The notes: generated by a model not told the origin, from the sequence alone. Positions 37,782 through 50,399 are shown, counted from the stretch's first letter. The stretch is DNA of 64,000 nt from Sphingomonadaceae bacterium (GCA_019239915.1 JAFAZF010000013.1:41008-105007), one strand, 5' to 3'. Made by a program: numbers and translations.

Positions 37782-38261
37782 ATGGCGACCGCCGAAAAGA
37801 TGCCGATGCTCGCCGAGGGCCACAAGCTGCTCAGCGATGAGCTGCACCGCCTCAAGACGATCGAGCGCCCCGAGGTGATCGACGCGATCGAGGAAGCGCG
37901 CGCGCACGGCGACTTGTCCGAGAACGCCGAATATCATGCCGCCAAAGAGCGTCAGGGCCAGATCGAGGCGATGATCGCCGACATCGAGGATCGGCTGAGC
38001 CGCGCGATGGTGATCGATCCCAAGACGCTCTCGGGCAACAAGGTCGTGTTCGGCGCGACCGTTCATCTGCTCGACGACGACGACAAGGCGGTCGTCTACC
38101 AGATCGTCGGCGAGCGCGAGGCCGACGCCAAGCGCGGCCGGATTTCCTATAATTCGCCGCTGGGCCGCGCGCTGATCGGCCGACAGGTTGACGAGGATGT
38201 CGAGGTGACGGTGCCGTCCGGCGATCGCTATTATTCGGTAGCGAAGATCGAGTTCATCTGA
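37782..38261 (+). CDS. greA: Transcription elongation factor GreA
   Basis: This 159-residue factor lets RNA polymerase cleave backtracked RNA. The N-terminal coiled coil carries the tip acidic pair in [18 protein letters not shown]. The C-terminal FKBP-like domain includes [16 protein letters not shown]. It is downstream of carB on the same strand. ATG 37782 is chosen; a TTG six bases earlier is in frame. Confidence 0.96.
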   Translation: MATAEKMPMLAEGHKLLSDELHRLKTIERPEVIDAIEEARAHGDLSENAEYHAAKERQGQIEAMIADIEDRLSRAMVIDPKTLSGNKVVFGATVHLLDDDDKAVVYQIVGEREADAKRGRISYNSPLGRALIGRQVDEDVEVTVPSGDRYYSVAKIEFI

Positions 38262-38277
38262 GCCGGAGCCGAGGGGG

Positions 38278-38907
38278 ATGCGTCAGCCGCCCGCTCGCGC
38301 CACGATCGGGCTCGTCGTCGCGACGTCGCTCGCGTGGGCGGTCGTCGCCTCGTCGGGGCTTACCGATCGTGCCGCCGTGCTCGGCGGCTTCATTCCCGCA
38401 CGCTTCGGGCCGGCACCCGTACTCGCCGGGGCCGTGCCCGCGGTGCTGACGCCGCTCACCGCGACGCTGCTCCATGCCGGCGTACTGCACCTCGTTTTCA
38501 ACATGCTGATGCTGGGCTTTTGCGGCCGCTTCGTCGAGGCGGCGCTGGGGCCGGGCGGGACGCTGATCATCTACGGTATCGGCGCCTACGCCGCCGCGGC
38601 CGGCCAATATGTCGCCGATCCGACCAGCTTTAGCCCGATGATCGGCGCGAGCGGCGCCGCCTCGGCGGTGCTCGGCGCCTATGCATTGCTCTACGGTCGA
38701 CAGGTGACGACGGCCAAGGGTCCGCTTTCGGCGCAGATCGTCAGCGTGTTGTGGCTAGCGGCCGCCTGGATCGGCCTGCAGGTGCTGGTCAGCTATGCGG
38801 CAAGCGGCGAGAACATGGCGATCGCCACCGCCGCGCATGTCGGCGGTTTCCTGTGCGGACTGGTGCTGGCACGGCCGCTGCTGCTCTGGCGCTACCGACA
38901 CGCGTGA
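38278..38907 (+). CDS. Rhomboid-family intramembrane serine protease
   Basis: This 209-residue protein has about six membrane segments. The catalytic dyad is S125 in G123-A-S-G-A and H187 in ATAAHVGGF; H71-x3-N75 supplies the oxyanion-region residues. It cleaves transmembrane substrates within the inner membrane. It follows greA by 16 bp and may share its transcript. Confidence 0.9.
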   Translation: MRQPPARATIGLVVATSLAWAVVASSGLTDRAAVLGGFIPARFGPAPVLAGAVPAVLTPLTATLLHAGVLHLVFNMLMLGFCGRFVEAALGPGGTLIIYGIGAYAAAAGQYVADPTSFSPMIGASGAASAVLGAYALLYGRQVTTAKGPLSAQIVSVLWLAAAWIGLQVLVSYAASGENMAIATAAHVGGFLCGLVLARPLLLWRYRHA

Positions 38908-38941
38908 TCGCCGCCTTCGCTGGGCCGGGAGGCACTTCAGC

Positions 38942-39178
38942 TCAGGCGGGGTTCGGCGTCGGCGCCTCGAGATCCGGCTCCAGCAAGCGGTGCAGGTGCA
39001 CGATGACATATTTCATCTCGGCATCGTCGACCGTGCGCTGCGCGGCGCCGCGCCACGCCATCTCCGCCGAATGGAAATCCGGGAAGATCCCGACGATATC
39101 GATTTTGTCGAGATCGACGAAGTCGAGCGTGCGCGGATCGCTGACGCGCCCTCCGAAGACGAGATGCATCTTGCTCAT
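38942..39178 (-). CDS. DUF4170 small protein
   Basis: This 78-residue protein reads LVFGGRVSDPRTLDFVDL, then VGIFPDFHSAEMAWRGAAQ, TVDDAEMKYVIVHLHRLLEP, the pattern of DUF4170 in alphaproteobacteria. The role is unknown. It lies 20 bp after the MlaC-like gene on the same strand. Confidence 0.8.
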   Translation of the reverse strand: MSKMHLVFGGRVSDPRTLDFVDLDKIDIVGIFPDFHSAEMAWRGAAQRTVDDAEMKYVIVHLHRLLEPDLEAPTPNPA

Positions 39179-39198
39179 GCGCGTCTCCCGGTCGCCGA

Positions 39199-39795
39199 CT
39201 AGGCGCGCGACTTCATGAACGCGACAAGCTTGTCGAAGCCGTTGCGCTGCACGTAGGAATCGAAATCCGCGCTCTGCGTCACCGCGAGGTTGATGCCGCC
39301 GACCGTGAGATTGCTGATCTTGTAGCCGCTGCCCGAGTTGGTGACGGTCCAGATCGCGGTGATCGGCTGCCCGCCGGGCTTGGTGACATGGGTCAGCACC
39401 GCGGCGCTCGCGCCGCTGTTCTGCGCGCGGACGACGGTGAGCTTCGCATTGGCGTAGCTATAGAGGTTATCGGCATACGACCCGATGATGTAGCCCGGCA
39501 GCGCCGCCTTGTAGGCCGCATATTGCGCCGGGGTGATCGTCGGCTTCCAGCGCCGGATCAGCCGGTCGCCGATCTCGTCGATCGCGAAATATTGCTGGAG
39601 CAGCGTGCGGAACTTGGTGCGCGCCGCGGCCTGGTTGCCGCTCCGCAGCGTCTGGAACGCCTCGTCGCTTAGCGTTTGGACGAATTGCGACGGATCGCTG
39701 GTTACCACTTCCGCCGATGCGGGTGCGGCGAGGAGAATGCCCGGGAGCATGCCAAGGCTCAGGGGAGCAGCGAGAAGGAAGGAACGCAGGCGCAT
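39199..39795 (-). CDS. MlaC/Ttg2D-like periplasmic phospholipid-binding protein
   Basis: This 198-residue protein has a signal peptide (cleavage after APASA near residue 28) and the MlaC fold: RTKFRTLLQQYFAIDEIGDR, NLYSYANAKLTVVRAQ, GYKISNLTVGGINLAVTQ. MlaC carries phospholipids between the outer- and inner-membrane Mla complexes. No mlaDEF genes are adjacent. Confidence 0.87.
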   Translation of the reverse strand: MRLRSFLLAAPLSLGMLPGILLAAPASAEVVTSDPSQFVQTLSDEAFQTLRSGNQAAARTKFRTLLQQYFAIDEIGDRLIRRWKPTITPAQYAAYKAALPGYIIGSYADNLYSYANAKLTVVRAQNSGASAAVLTHVTKPGGQPITAIWTVTNSGSGYKISNLTVGGINLAVTQSADFDSYVQRNGFDKLVAFMKSRA

Positions 39796-39870
39796 CGAAA
39801 CCTCATAAAGCGAAAAGATCAGTTCAGGCGGCGACTAGGCGATGCCGCCTGAACGCAAGCTGTTCATCGA

Positions 39871-40395
39871 TCACTCGCCGCCGCGCGCCGATTTGAAGGC
39901 CGCGCCGCCCGCAGATGTCGCCGCCGCGAAGGCGGCCTCGATGAGCTTGGCGACAGCCTCGTTCATCGAGGTGTCGCGGTTGAGCACGAAGTCGCCAAGC
40001 GATTCCCGGCCCGTCGAGCGCGCGGCATCGGCGGCGGCACGTGCCGCGGCAGACGCCCGCTCGCCGAGCGCGAGTCCGCTCAGCGCCTCGACTTCGGCCC
40101 GCGACTTCGGAATGAGCGCGCCAGCGATGGCGCCAATGGCGAGGCCGCCGAGCAGCGCCGCGACGGGATTTTCGGCAATTTCGCGCGTTGCGCGCTCGGT
40201 GACGTTTGCCGCCGCCTCGCGCACCGTTTCGAGCGCGGCGCCGGTCTGCTCGCGGACGCCGTCGAGAGCGTCCGCGCCGCGATCGAGCGCATCGGCATAA
40301 TGGCTGCTCGACGCGCCCTGGCCCGAGGAACGGGTGCCGGATGCAGCGCCGCCACTCGCGCCGGGCTGCTTGGTATCGGTGTCGCTCGCGCTCAT
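39871..40395 (-). CDS. DUF883-like envelope protein
   Basis: This 174-residue protein has a Ser/Gly-rich N-terminus, a helical stretch of TGAALETVREAAANVTERAT type, and one hydrophobic hairpin AENPVAALLGGLAIGAIAGA followed by a basic residue cluster, resembling DUF883/ElaB-like membrane-anchored proteins. It is the last gene of a four-gene minus-strand run with similar helical proteins. Function is unknown. Confidence 0.6.
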   Translation of the reverse strand: MSASDTDTKQPGASGGAASGTRSSGQGASSSHYADALDRGADALDGVREQTGAALETVREAAANVTERATREIAENPVAALLGGLAIGAIAGALIPKSRAEVEALSGLALGERASAAARAAADAARSTGRESLGDFVLNRDTSMNEAVAKLIEAAFAAATSAGGAAFKSARGGE

Positions 40396-40449
40396 ACGAT
40401 CCGTCCTTCCTTCATACGCCGCGGGTCTTCGCCTCCGGCATGCATCGCT

Positions 40450-40755
40450 TCAAAACTCGGCGTCCTGCTTTTCGTTGCGGCGCGAGAACAGCCGCCGCGC
40501 GAGCCGACCGATCGGCTTGCGTAACGTCAGCGCCGCGACGCCCGCAACCGCGCTCGCAACCGTGCCGGGGCGAGCCTTGGCGACCGCCACCGCATCCTCG
40601 GCAATCTCCGAGGATTTCTCGCGCACGCCCTCCACCGCCTCGCGCACGAGGCTGTCGGGCTTGATCCGCCGCTGGATCTCGCCGGCGGTCGCGGTCAGCC
40701 GCGCCTTCGCCGCCGCGACGCGCGCCTCGGCGACCTTCACCTTCGGGTCGCTCAC
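40450..40755 (-). CDS. DUF3618 protein
   Basis: This 101-residue protein has ARLTATAGEIQRRIKPDSLV, a DUF3618 pattern, then a membrane-proximal helix with a basic C-terminus (RKPIGRLARRLFSRR). Its start overlaps the end of the upstream holin-like gene by 4 bp. In many alphaproteobacteria DUF3618 and holin-superfamily III genes are neighbours. Role unknown, probably envelope. Confidence 0.78.
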   Translation of the reverse strand: MSDPKVKVAEARVAAAKARLTATAGEIQRRIKPDSLVREAVEGVREKSSEIAEDAVAVAKARPGTVASAVAGVAALTLRKPIGRLARRLFSRRNEKQDAEF

Positions 40756-41120
40756 GCCTTGCTCCCGTCCTTTGCGTCGTCACCCGATGCCGCCGCGATC
40801 AACCGATCAACGCCGAGCTTGCCGAGCAGCCCGGCGATGCAGAACGTGGCAATCGAAACGATCAGCCCGGCCGCGAATGGCCCGACCAGCGGACGCAACC
40901 CCAGCAGGCACCCTACGAGCAGCGTCGTGATGGCGGACGGCACCAGCAGCACCGCCGCGCCGGTCATCATCAATCCGAGCCGCGCCCGCGCAATCCGGTT
41001 GAGCGCGATCGCCTTGCCGAGATCGATCTCGGCGCGGACGAGATCGCGCCCTTCCTCCAGCAGGCGCGAGACGAGCGCGCCGAGGCCGTCTTTGCCGTTC
41101 GGCGGCGCCAGCATCGTCAA
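40752..41120 (-). CDS. Phage holin superfamily III-like (PF07332) membrane protein
   Basis: This 122-residue protein has an N-terminal amphipathic region (LEEGRDLVRAEIDLGKAIAL) and two transmembrane segments at about 46-70 and 78-100. Despite the family name, such chromosomal genes are not prophage markers. It overlaps both neighbours by 4 bp, so the run 41117-40752-40450 is translationally coupled. Confidence 0.8.
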   Translation of the reverse strand: MTMLAPPNGKDGLGALVSRLLEEGRDLVRAEIDLGKAIALNRIARARLGLMMTGAAVLLVPSAITTLLVGCLLGLRPLVGPFAAGLIVSIATFCIAGLLGKLGVDRLIAAASGDDAKDGSKA

Positions 41121-41656
41121 TCCGCCTTGCCGTTGGCCTTCGGCCGGTCGTCGCGCTTGGCGGGATCGAGCGCCTGGGCGGTGCCCTCGAGCGTCGTGCT
41201 GCCGGCCTTGATCACGCGGGCGATGAGGAAGCCGGCCGCCGCCGCAGCGCCGACCGCGAGGGCAGGGCTGCGCTTCACGAACTCGCGCGCATCGTCGAGC
41301 AGCTCGTCGACTTCCTTGGTCCGCAGCGTCGCGGCGAGGCCGCCGACCGCATCGGAAGCCTGCCGGGCATAGCCGCCGAAATTCTCGCCGAGCCGCTCCT
41401 CGATCTGCTGTGCGGTGTCGGCGATCAGCTTGGCGGCGCCGTCCAGCGTCTCGCTGGCGCGGTCCTTGCCTTGAGCGGCGAGCGAGAAGACCTGATCCGT
41501 CGCCTGGCCGCGTAGTTCCGAGACCTTTGCGGTGGCGTGACTGCCGAGATCGCCGAGCTGGCTGCGGAATTTGTCCGCGATCCCGCCGTTTTCCGCCGAC
41601 GCCTGCGCGCCGGTCTCTTCGCTATCGTCCTGGAGCGTCTCGGGTTTGCTGGCCAT
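41117..41656 (-). CDS. Alanine-rich helical membrane-associated protein
   Basis: This 179-residue protein has long amphipathic helices (GDLGSHATAKVSELRGQATD, LIADTAQQIEERLGENFGGY), then one hydrophobic stretch PALAVGAAAAAGFLIARVI and a charged tail. ATG 41656 is chosen over 41671 since GGAGG lies five bases upstream. It is the first gene of the envelope operon. No family is recognised with certainty. Confidence 0.65.
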   Translation of the reverse strand: MASKPETLQDDSEETGAQASAENGGIADKFRSQLGDLGSHATAKVSELRGQATDQVFSLAAQGKDRASETLDGAAKLIADTAQQIEERLGENFGGYARQASDAVGGLAATLRTKEVDELLDDAREFVKRSPALAVGAAAAAGFLIARVIKAGSTTLEGTAQALDPAKRDDRPKANGKAD

Positions 41657-41736
41657 ACTTGCCTCCGGCATAGTGCTTCGCCGAACAACATCGGCGTAGG
41701 GGAAGGGTTCCGCCCCGAGAGTGTCCGTATGTGTAA

Positions 41737-43107
<1,371 letters not shown>

Positions 43108-43171
43108 GCGGCGGCGACGAAAGGCGGCGAGTGCGGCTTGTAAGCGACGCGGTTAACGGCGAATTTGCTCT

Positions 43172-43507
43172 ATGGCCAAGCTCACCGTTCGCTATGCGAC
43201 CCGCCCGAAGCTCAGCATCATCAAGACGGCCGCACTGCCGGCGCTCGGCGTGCTGGTGATCTGCAACTTCGCGGGCTACGCGCTCGCCGGCCCCAACGGC
43301 CTGTTCGCGCTCGGCGACTATCGCCATCAGCTCGAGCGCAAGACGCAGGAGCTGCAGGCGATCCAGGGCGAGCGCGCGGTTCTTCAGCATCGCGTCGACC
43401 TGCTCGATCAGCGCCACACCGATCCCGACATGGCCGATGAGCTCGTCCGGCGCGATCTCGGCCTAGCCCGTCCCGACGAGGTCATCATCCCGATGACTGA
43501 CAAGTGA
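43172..43507 (+). CDS. ftsB: FtsB/DivIC-family septum formation initiator
   Basis: This 111-residue protein has a single transmembrane segment (about 20-40) followed by a coiled coil (ALGDYRHQLERKTQELQAIQ) and the conserved end DMADELVRRDLGLARPDEVI. It helps link FtsL and FtsQ in the divisome. It lies between eno and pdhA, the usual alphaproteobacterial place. Confidence 0.88.
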   Translation: MAKLTVRYATRPKLSIIKTAALPALGVLVICNFAGYALAGPNGLFALGDYRHQLERKTQELQAIQGERAVLQHRVDLLDQRHTDPDMADELVRRDLGLARPDEVIIPMTDK

Positions 43508-43594
43508 GCGCTTGATTGCCGCGCGCCCGTTGCGGAGCGCGCGCCGACAAGCCTATAGCGAACCCGCCTCCAGCGACGATGAAAGGCGGGATCC

Positions 43595-44665
43595 TTGGCG
43601 AGAACCTCTCAGCCACGTGCGGCCAAGCCGGCTTCCAAGGCAGCGGCGGAGCCCCCCGCGCCCAATCGTGAGCGCCCCGCCGAACCGGAGCGGTTCAAGG
43701 CGAGCAAGGACCAGCTCCTCGAATTCTATCGTCAGATGCTGCTCATCCGCCGCTTCGAGGAGCGCGCCGGCCAGCTCTACGGGCTCGGCCTGATCGGCGG
43801 CTTCTGCCATCTCTACATCGGCCAGGAGGCGGTCGCGGTCGGCGTCCAGTCGGCGCTCACGGGCGGGCTCGACAGCGTCATCACCGGCTATCGGGATCAT
43901 GGCCACATGCTCGCCTACGGCATCGATCCCAAGGTCATCATGGCCGAGCTTACCGGGAGGGCCGCGGGCATCTCCAAGGGCAAGGGCGGCTCGATGCACA
44001 TGTTCTCGGTCGAACACGGCTTCTACGGCGGCCACGGCATCGTCGGCGCGCAGGTGAGCCTCGGCACCGGCCTGGCGTTCAAGCATCGCTACGCCCGGGA
44101 CGGCGGCGTCTGCGTCGCCTATTTCGGCGATGGTGCCGCCAATCAGGGCCAGGTCTACGAGAGCTTCAACATGGCGGAGCTTTGGAAGCTCCCCATCGTC
44201 TACGTGATCGAGAACAACGGCTATGCGATGGGCACCGCGATCGGTCGTTCGTCTGCCGAGGACCAGCTCTACCGCCGCGGCGAGAGCTTCCGCATCCCCG
44301 GCATCCAGGCTGACGGCATGGACGTGCTTGCGGCGCGCGGCGCGATGGAAGCGGCGCTCGCCTGGGTGCGCCAGGGCAAGGGCCCGGTGATCCTCGAGCT
44401 CAAGACCTATCGCTATCGCGGCCACTCCATGTCCGATCCCGCCAAATATCGGACGCGCGACGAGGTGCAGGAGATGCGCGAGAAGCGCGATCCGATCGAG
44501 CATGCCAAGCAGGAGCTGCTGGCCATGGGCGTCTCCGAAGACGCGCTCAAGAAGCTCGAGAAGGACATCCGCACCCAGGTCGCCGAGGCCGCCGACTTCG
44601 CCGAGCAGTCGCCCGAGCCCGACGAGGCGGAGCTGTACACCAACGTGCTGGTGGAGAGCTACTGA
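43595..44665 (+). CDS. pdhA: Pyruvate dehydrogenase E1 component, alpha subunit
   Basis: This 356-residue thiamine-diphosphate enzyme subunit decarboxylates pyruvate for acetyl-CoA formation. The cofactor motif is [19 protein letters not shown], and the phosphorylation-loop-like region is [15 protein letters not shown] Pro/Ala-rich N-terminal extension precedes the fold. TTG 43595 is the start, with AAAGGCGGG five bases upstream; a nearby ATG is out of frame. Confidence 0.95.
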   Translation: MARTSQPRAAKPASKAAAEPPAPNRERPAEPERFKASKDQLLEFYRQMLLIRRFEERAGQLYGLGLIGGFCHLYIGQEAVAVGVQSALTGGLDSVITGYRDHGHMLAYGIDPKVIMAELTGRAAGISKGKGGSMHMFSVEHGFYGGHGIVGAQVSLGTGLAFKHRYARDGGVCVAYFGDGAANQGQVYESFNMAELWKLPIVYVIENNGYAMGTAIGRSSAEDQLYRRGESFRIPGIQADGMDVLAARGAMEAALAWVRQGKGPVILELKTYRYRGHSMSDPAKYRTRDEVQEMREKRDPIEHAKQELLAMGVSEDALKKLEKDIRTQVAEAADFAEQSPEPDEAELYTNVLVESY

Positions 44666-44666
44666 G

Positions 44667-46109
<1,443 letters not shown>

Positions 46110-46139
46110 ATCGTATCGCCCTCCTCGAGAGAGCGAGGA

Positions 46140-46796
46140 TCAGGCCGAGAAGGTCGAGCAGCTCGAGATCTGCGAGGTCGACAGGTTGCTCGTATTGTAC
46201 AGCGTCTGGTCGGTGCGCTGGCGCACGTTGAACGCGCTCGTCGTGTTGATCGTGCGCGCGCCGCCGATCCAGATGTTGCTGATCAGAGGCTGATAGGCAT
46301 AACTCACCTGCACGAACATGACGGCCGTCGGCGCCGTCGTGGCGGCGATCTGGTTGCCGGTCGGGCCCATCGCGGTCATCGTGCTGCTACTCATGGCGTT
46401 CGGCGTGCCGTAGCTCGACGTGACGTTCTTCGCTCCCGAACAGCGCTGCCAGCGGATCCACTGCTTGGTCGTATCGCTGGTGCTCTGCTCGAGATCCGAG
46501 AGGATGATCCGGCCATTGGCCGCGAAGCCGATGTTCGTGCCGACGAGCTTGGCGCCGGTCAGCACGTCGTTGACGTCGGTCTCATCGATCGAGATCCGCA
46601 CGCGGCTCGCATTGTCCGCCGCCGTCATCGCGATCTGGCTGCATTCCTGGATGGCGAGCGCATAGTGCGCGATCTCGAGCCCACCGAGGCCGAGCGTCAA
46701 CAGAACCGGCAGCGCGAGCGCGAACTCGGTGAATGCGATGCCCGAGCTATTCGCCGCGAGCCCGCGAAGTGCCGAGGGGACCATCCGCTTCAGCAT
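46140..46796 (-). CDS. TadE/TadG-like pseudopilin
   Basis: This 218-residue protein has the TadE-like N-terminus FTEFALALPVLLTLGLGGLE, with Glu in the hydrophobic segment as in prepilin-peptidase substrates. A long Ser/Thr-rich exported region with paired Cys follows. It overlaps the upstream gene by 7 bp and is the last gene of the pseudopilin cluster. Confidence 0.8.
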   Translation of the reverse strand: MLKRMVPSALRGLAANSSGIAFTEFALALPVLLTLGLGGLEIAHYALAIQECSQIAMTAADNASRVRISIDETDVNDVLTGAKLVGTNIGFAANGRIILSDLEQSTSDTTKQWIRWQRCSGAKNVTSSYGTPNAMSSSTMTAMGPTGNQIAATTAPTAVMFVQVSYAYQPLISNIWIGGARTINTTSAFNVRQRTDQTLYNTSNLSTSQISSCSTFSA

Positions 46797-47413
46797 GCCG
46801 AGACATTTCCCGAGGCATCGAGCTTGATGTTGCGCGGCGTCGCCTGCGATGCATAGGGCTGGTTGCGCAATACCGTGGTGCCGGTGACGCTCATCGTCGA
46901 GCTCCAGCGCAGGAACCGGTAGAGCGGAAACATGCGCGGAAACGTCATCGTCACCGAATAATAGACGATGTCGTCCGAGCCGCCGAGGCCGCTGTTCCCG
47001 GCCGTGGTGCCGTCGTCGTACTGGTTGTTGCCGTTATCGTCCTCGAAACAGTCGCCGACATTGTAGACGCCGAGCGGCACGGTATCGCCGACGATCTTCT
47101 CGGGCTTCTGCACCCCGGTAAAGTCATAGTAGCTGCGCTTGGTGATCGACACCGTCGCCCGACGATTGAAGTTGGTCAGCTGGCTCGTGACCCAGGTATC
47201 GATCTGGCTGGTGGTGTAGTTGCCGGTCGTCGCGCGACGCGCGGCGCGGTACAACGTGCCGGACATCACCGACTTCGCGTAGCTGTCATAGCCCATGTCG
47301 AACAGGCCGAGCAGCACCACGCACAGCGGCACGATCAGTAGCCCGAACTCGGTCAACGCGCCGCCGCGTGCGTCGCGCCGCAGCGCGCGCAACCAAGAGA
47401 CGAGCCGCCTCAC
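46790..47413 (-). CDS. TadE-like pseudopilin
   Basis: This 207-residue protein has GGALTEFGLLIVPLCVVLLG near the N-terminus, the TadE signature. The exported part includes an acidic, calcium-site-like stretch (CFEDDNGNNQYDDG). The start is GTG 47413, overlapping the TadG gene's stop as GTGA. Probably a minor component of a Flp/Tad-type pilus or surface fibre. Confidence 0.8.
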   Translation of the reverse strand: MRRLVSWLRALRRDARGGALTEFGLLIVPLCVVLLGLFDMGYDSYAKSVMSGTLYRAARRATTGNYTTSQIDTWVTSQLTNFNRRATVSITKRSYYDFTGVQKPEKIVGDTVPLGVYNVGDCFEDDNGNNQYDDGTTAGNSGLGGSDDIVYYSVTMTFPRMFPLYRFLRWSSTMSVTGTTVLRNQPYASQATPRNIKLDASGNVSAC

Positions 47414-48969
47414 TGCGTGATCCTGAGCGAGCCGATCTGGTTGCCGATCTGTGTGAACTTGGCGATCAGCGAAGCGCTGTCCGTCGAGACGGAGGCCTGG
47501 TTCGCGTTGCTCGCGCAGCCCGACAGCGCCGTGTCGAGCACGCCGCCGGTCGATTGACCGAAGCCGATCACCCAGATCGATACGCCCTCGCCCTTGATCT
47601 CGTTGCAGACCATCGAGAAGCGCTGCTTGTGATTGGCATCGATGGTGCTGTCGCCGGGGTAGGGGTTCGCACCGGTGCGATGGTCGTAAGTTTCGACACC
47701 CCAAGCGCTGTAATAGGTGCTGCCTGTGTCGATATAGCCGTCCGTCATCAGGATGATGTATTTGTTGACCGGCATGTTGCCGTAGGTTGTCGGGTTGATC
47801 GACGACCAGATTCCGGTCGAAGAGAGCATGCGCCCGCCCCAGATCATGCCGATGTCGGTATAGGTGCCGCCATTGGCGACGAGCCCGTTGACATAGGTCT
47901 GAAGATCGGAGCGCGCGAACGCTTGCAGCGGCACAGCCTGCGCCGGGCAGGCGGTCTGAGTATCCGCCTGCTCGCTGTTCTCGTCGTAAGGCGCCCACTG
48001 CGTCGCTTGCGCGGCTGCGGTCGTGCCGATCGTCGGCACGAGATCGACGTTCAGATCGTAGGCGCCGGTTGGAATTGCGTAGCCCGACGACGAGTTGATC
48101 GTGTTGACGCTGTTGGCTTCCTCGATGCAGCCGCCCCATTGCGAAGCGCTGGTGAAATAGCCGTTCGAATGATTCACGCTCGTTGCGACGTAGCTGCAGC
48201 TTCGCGACCATCCGCTGCCCGTGCATTGCTGCTGCTGATAGGGCGCCGGGTTCTGAATGTAGCCGGTGTTCATCGCATAGATGAGCTTGCCGACGTTGAC
48301 CGTGCCGGAGAACGGCACGATGCCGTAGCGCAGCCGCAACCCGGCGGTCGTCAGCTGGGTCTGCGCCGGCGTCAGCGCGTCGTAGAGCGCCATCACCGCC
48401 GAGCGCATTCCCGCCATCTTCGAACCGCTGACCTCGCTCGGGCAGCTTGCCGTGGCACTCGCGCTGGGCGCGCAGGCCATCGAGCCGGTGTTGTCCAGCA
48501 CCAGCACGACGTCGGTGTTCACATAGTCTTGGCGGGCGTTGCACGTCGCCGAGATCGGCAGCGTGCGCTTGCCGAAGATTTTCATGATCGCGGTCGGGAT
48601 CGTCGTGCTGGCGGTGACGATCACGGTGTTGCCGCCGCTCGCCGAGATCGAGGGCGTGAACGCCGCGGTCTGATACTAGCCCTGGGCAAAGTTGAAGTTG
48701 AATAATTTGGTCGCCTCGGCGGTCACCGTGGAATTGGCGGTGCCGTCGGTCATCACACGTCGCCCCGCGAGCGCCGCGGCGTCGCAGGCCTGCTGGAGAC
48801 GGTTCTGCGCGAGATAGGCACGGCTCATGTCGACGCCGGAGCCGATCATCGCGGTGAGCGGGATCAGCGACGCCGCCATGATCGCAAGCGTATTGCCCGC
48901 GATATCGCGCGCGAGCCTCGCGAGCAGCCCGGTCCGCCGACCGCGCATACGCTTGTCTTCGCCTTCCAT
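47410..48969 (-). pseudogene. TadG-like VWA protein interrupted by an in-frame amber codon
   Basis: A 97-codon segment (48969-48679) has the TadG N-terminus GNTLAIMAASLIPLTAMIGS and QQACDAAALAGRRVM, then meets TAG at 48678-48676. The frame continues without shift (YQTAAFTPSISASGGNTVIV) through a VWA domain with metal site VLVLDNTGSMACAPS and IILMTDGYIDTG to 47410. The full protein would have about 519 residues. Either a nonsense mutation, a sequence error or read-through. Downstream coupling to the TadE gene is intact. Confidence 0.8.
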
Positions 48970-49076
48970 CCCTGTTCCCGCGACAGCACGGCGAATTTGC
49001 CGTTAACGCGACGTTTTCGCCGAAAAAGGCTAAGATCGGCTGAAGTGCGACGGTTAACGCCGGGTTGACGCGCGGC

Positions 49077-50399
49077 TCACTGGGTGAGGTGCGCGGTGGC
49101 GACGGCTTTCTGGAACAGCGCGTTCAGCGCCGCCGAGATGTCGTCGTTGGTCGTCACCTTGTAGTAGAGCCCGCTCGAGGCGCATGTCTGCAGTGCCGGC
49201 TCGATCGAGGGCTGCACCGGCGCCGCGTAGGTTTGCGACCAGCCGTCGGTGAAGGATTGCGGCAGATATTCGGTGTAGAGCACCGCGATGCGGATGCCGC
49301 GGTTCTTGATCGTCGAGCAGAAGCTGGTGTCGATGCCGCCTTCCGGGCCGCCGCTCGAACGGAACTCGTCGCGCATGCCGTCGGTGACGATGAACATGAT
49401 CTCCTGCGGCGTATCGTTGCCCTGGTTGGTGCCGTTGCCGGGGTTCGGCATCAGCGTGTTGATCTTGGTGAAGGCGTCGTTCGTCGCTGTGTCGGTGTCG
49501 TTGTTGCAGACGCTGCTCGTTGGGCAATTATTCGTGTAATAGAGCGAGACGCTCGCCGATCCTGCCTGCGTCGCCGCCTGGCTGAGGTTGGTGGTGAGCG
49601 GCGCGATCGTCCTGAACGTGTTCGCCGCCGCGAAGGTCGAGACCGACATGCGGTAGCTTGCGTGGTTCTGCCCCTCGGTCGAGGTCGCGGTCGTCATCAG
49701 GTTCTGCGTCGCGGTCGTCTCCTCGTCGACGCGCAAGGTGATGCCGTAGGACTTGGCGACGCCGTAATAATCCTGCTGCGTCCCGTCCTTCGCGGTCGCC
49801 TTGGCATCGTTGGTGCTGTGGCAGGCGAAGGCGCAGCCGCCGGTCAGGCTGGTGAGCTGGCTCAGCCCGGCGGAAGTCGTCGGCAGCGCCATCGAACCGG
49901 AGGTGTCGAGCATCAGGTAGAAGTCGATATTAGGCGCGGTCGAGGCGCTGGAGGCCGAGGTGCCCTTGATCGTCAGCGTCTTGATGCCGAGCACACCGGC
50001 GAAGCTGTTCTTCGATTGGCCACGGAAGGTCACGGTCGCGGTGCGGACGTTGGACGAGCCGTTGGTGTCGTTCACGGTCACCTTGAACTGGGTGGGATCG
50101 TTGTAGTTGATCACCAGGCCGTAGAGGCCCGACGTCTGCGTGATGAACATCTGCTGCGCGGCGAGCGCGGCGGTCGCGCTGTTCCAGCTCATCACCGAGC
50201 GGCTGACGGCGGCGAGCGCGGCGGCATCCGCGGCGGCTGCGAGCTTGGTCTGCAGCCGCATCGCGCGGGCATAGTCGACGCCCATGCCGGTCGCGAAGAC
50301 GAGCGGGAGGATCGCGAAGCCGCAGATCATCAGGGCGCCGCCGCGGCGATCGCCGCGCAGCCGCCGGAGGAAGCCGGCGATCGCCGTCCGCTTGGCCAT
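49077..50399 (-). CDS. TadG-like pilus-associated protein with VWA domain
   Basis: This 440-residue protein has an N-terminal GGALMICGFAILPLVFATGM hydrophobic segment with VDYARAMRLQTKLAAAADAA, typical of TadG. A VWA domain follows with metal site D-T-S-G-S-M and a later IVTDGMRDEF. It is probably membrane-anchored with the VWA domain outside, as an adhesin or tip factor. It overlaps the upstream TadE gene by one base (TGATG). Confidence 0.87.
   Translation of the reverse strand: MAKRTAIAGFLRRLRGDRRGGALMICGFAILPLVFATGMGVDYARAMRLQTKLAAAADAAALAAVSRSVMSWNSATAALAAQQMFITQTSGLYGLVINYNDPTQFKVTVNDTNGSSNVRTATVTFRGQSKNSFAGVLGIKTLTIKGTSASSASTAPNIDFYLMLDTSGSMALPTTSAGLSQLTSLTGGCAFACHSTNDAKATAKDGTQQDYYGVAKSYGITLRVDEETTATQNLMTTATSTEGQNHASYRMSVSTFAAANTFRTIAPLTTNLSQAATQAGSASVSLYYTNNCPTSSVCNNDTDTATNDAFTKINTLMPNPGNGTNQGNDTPQEIMFIVTDGMRDEFRSSGGPEGGIDTSFCSTIKNRGIRIAVLYTEYLPQSFTDGWSQTYAAPVQPSIEPALQTCASSGLYYKVTTNDDISAALNALFQKAVATAHLTQ

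Noticed and set aside
40752..41120. Prophage remnant suggested by the holin-like protein
   Set aside because: PF07332 genes are common in alphaproteobacterial envelope operons, and no other phage gene is nearby.
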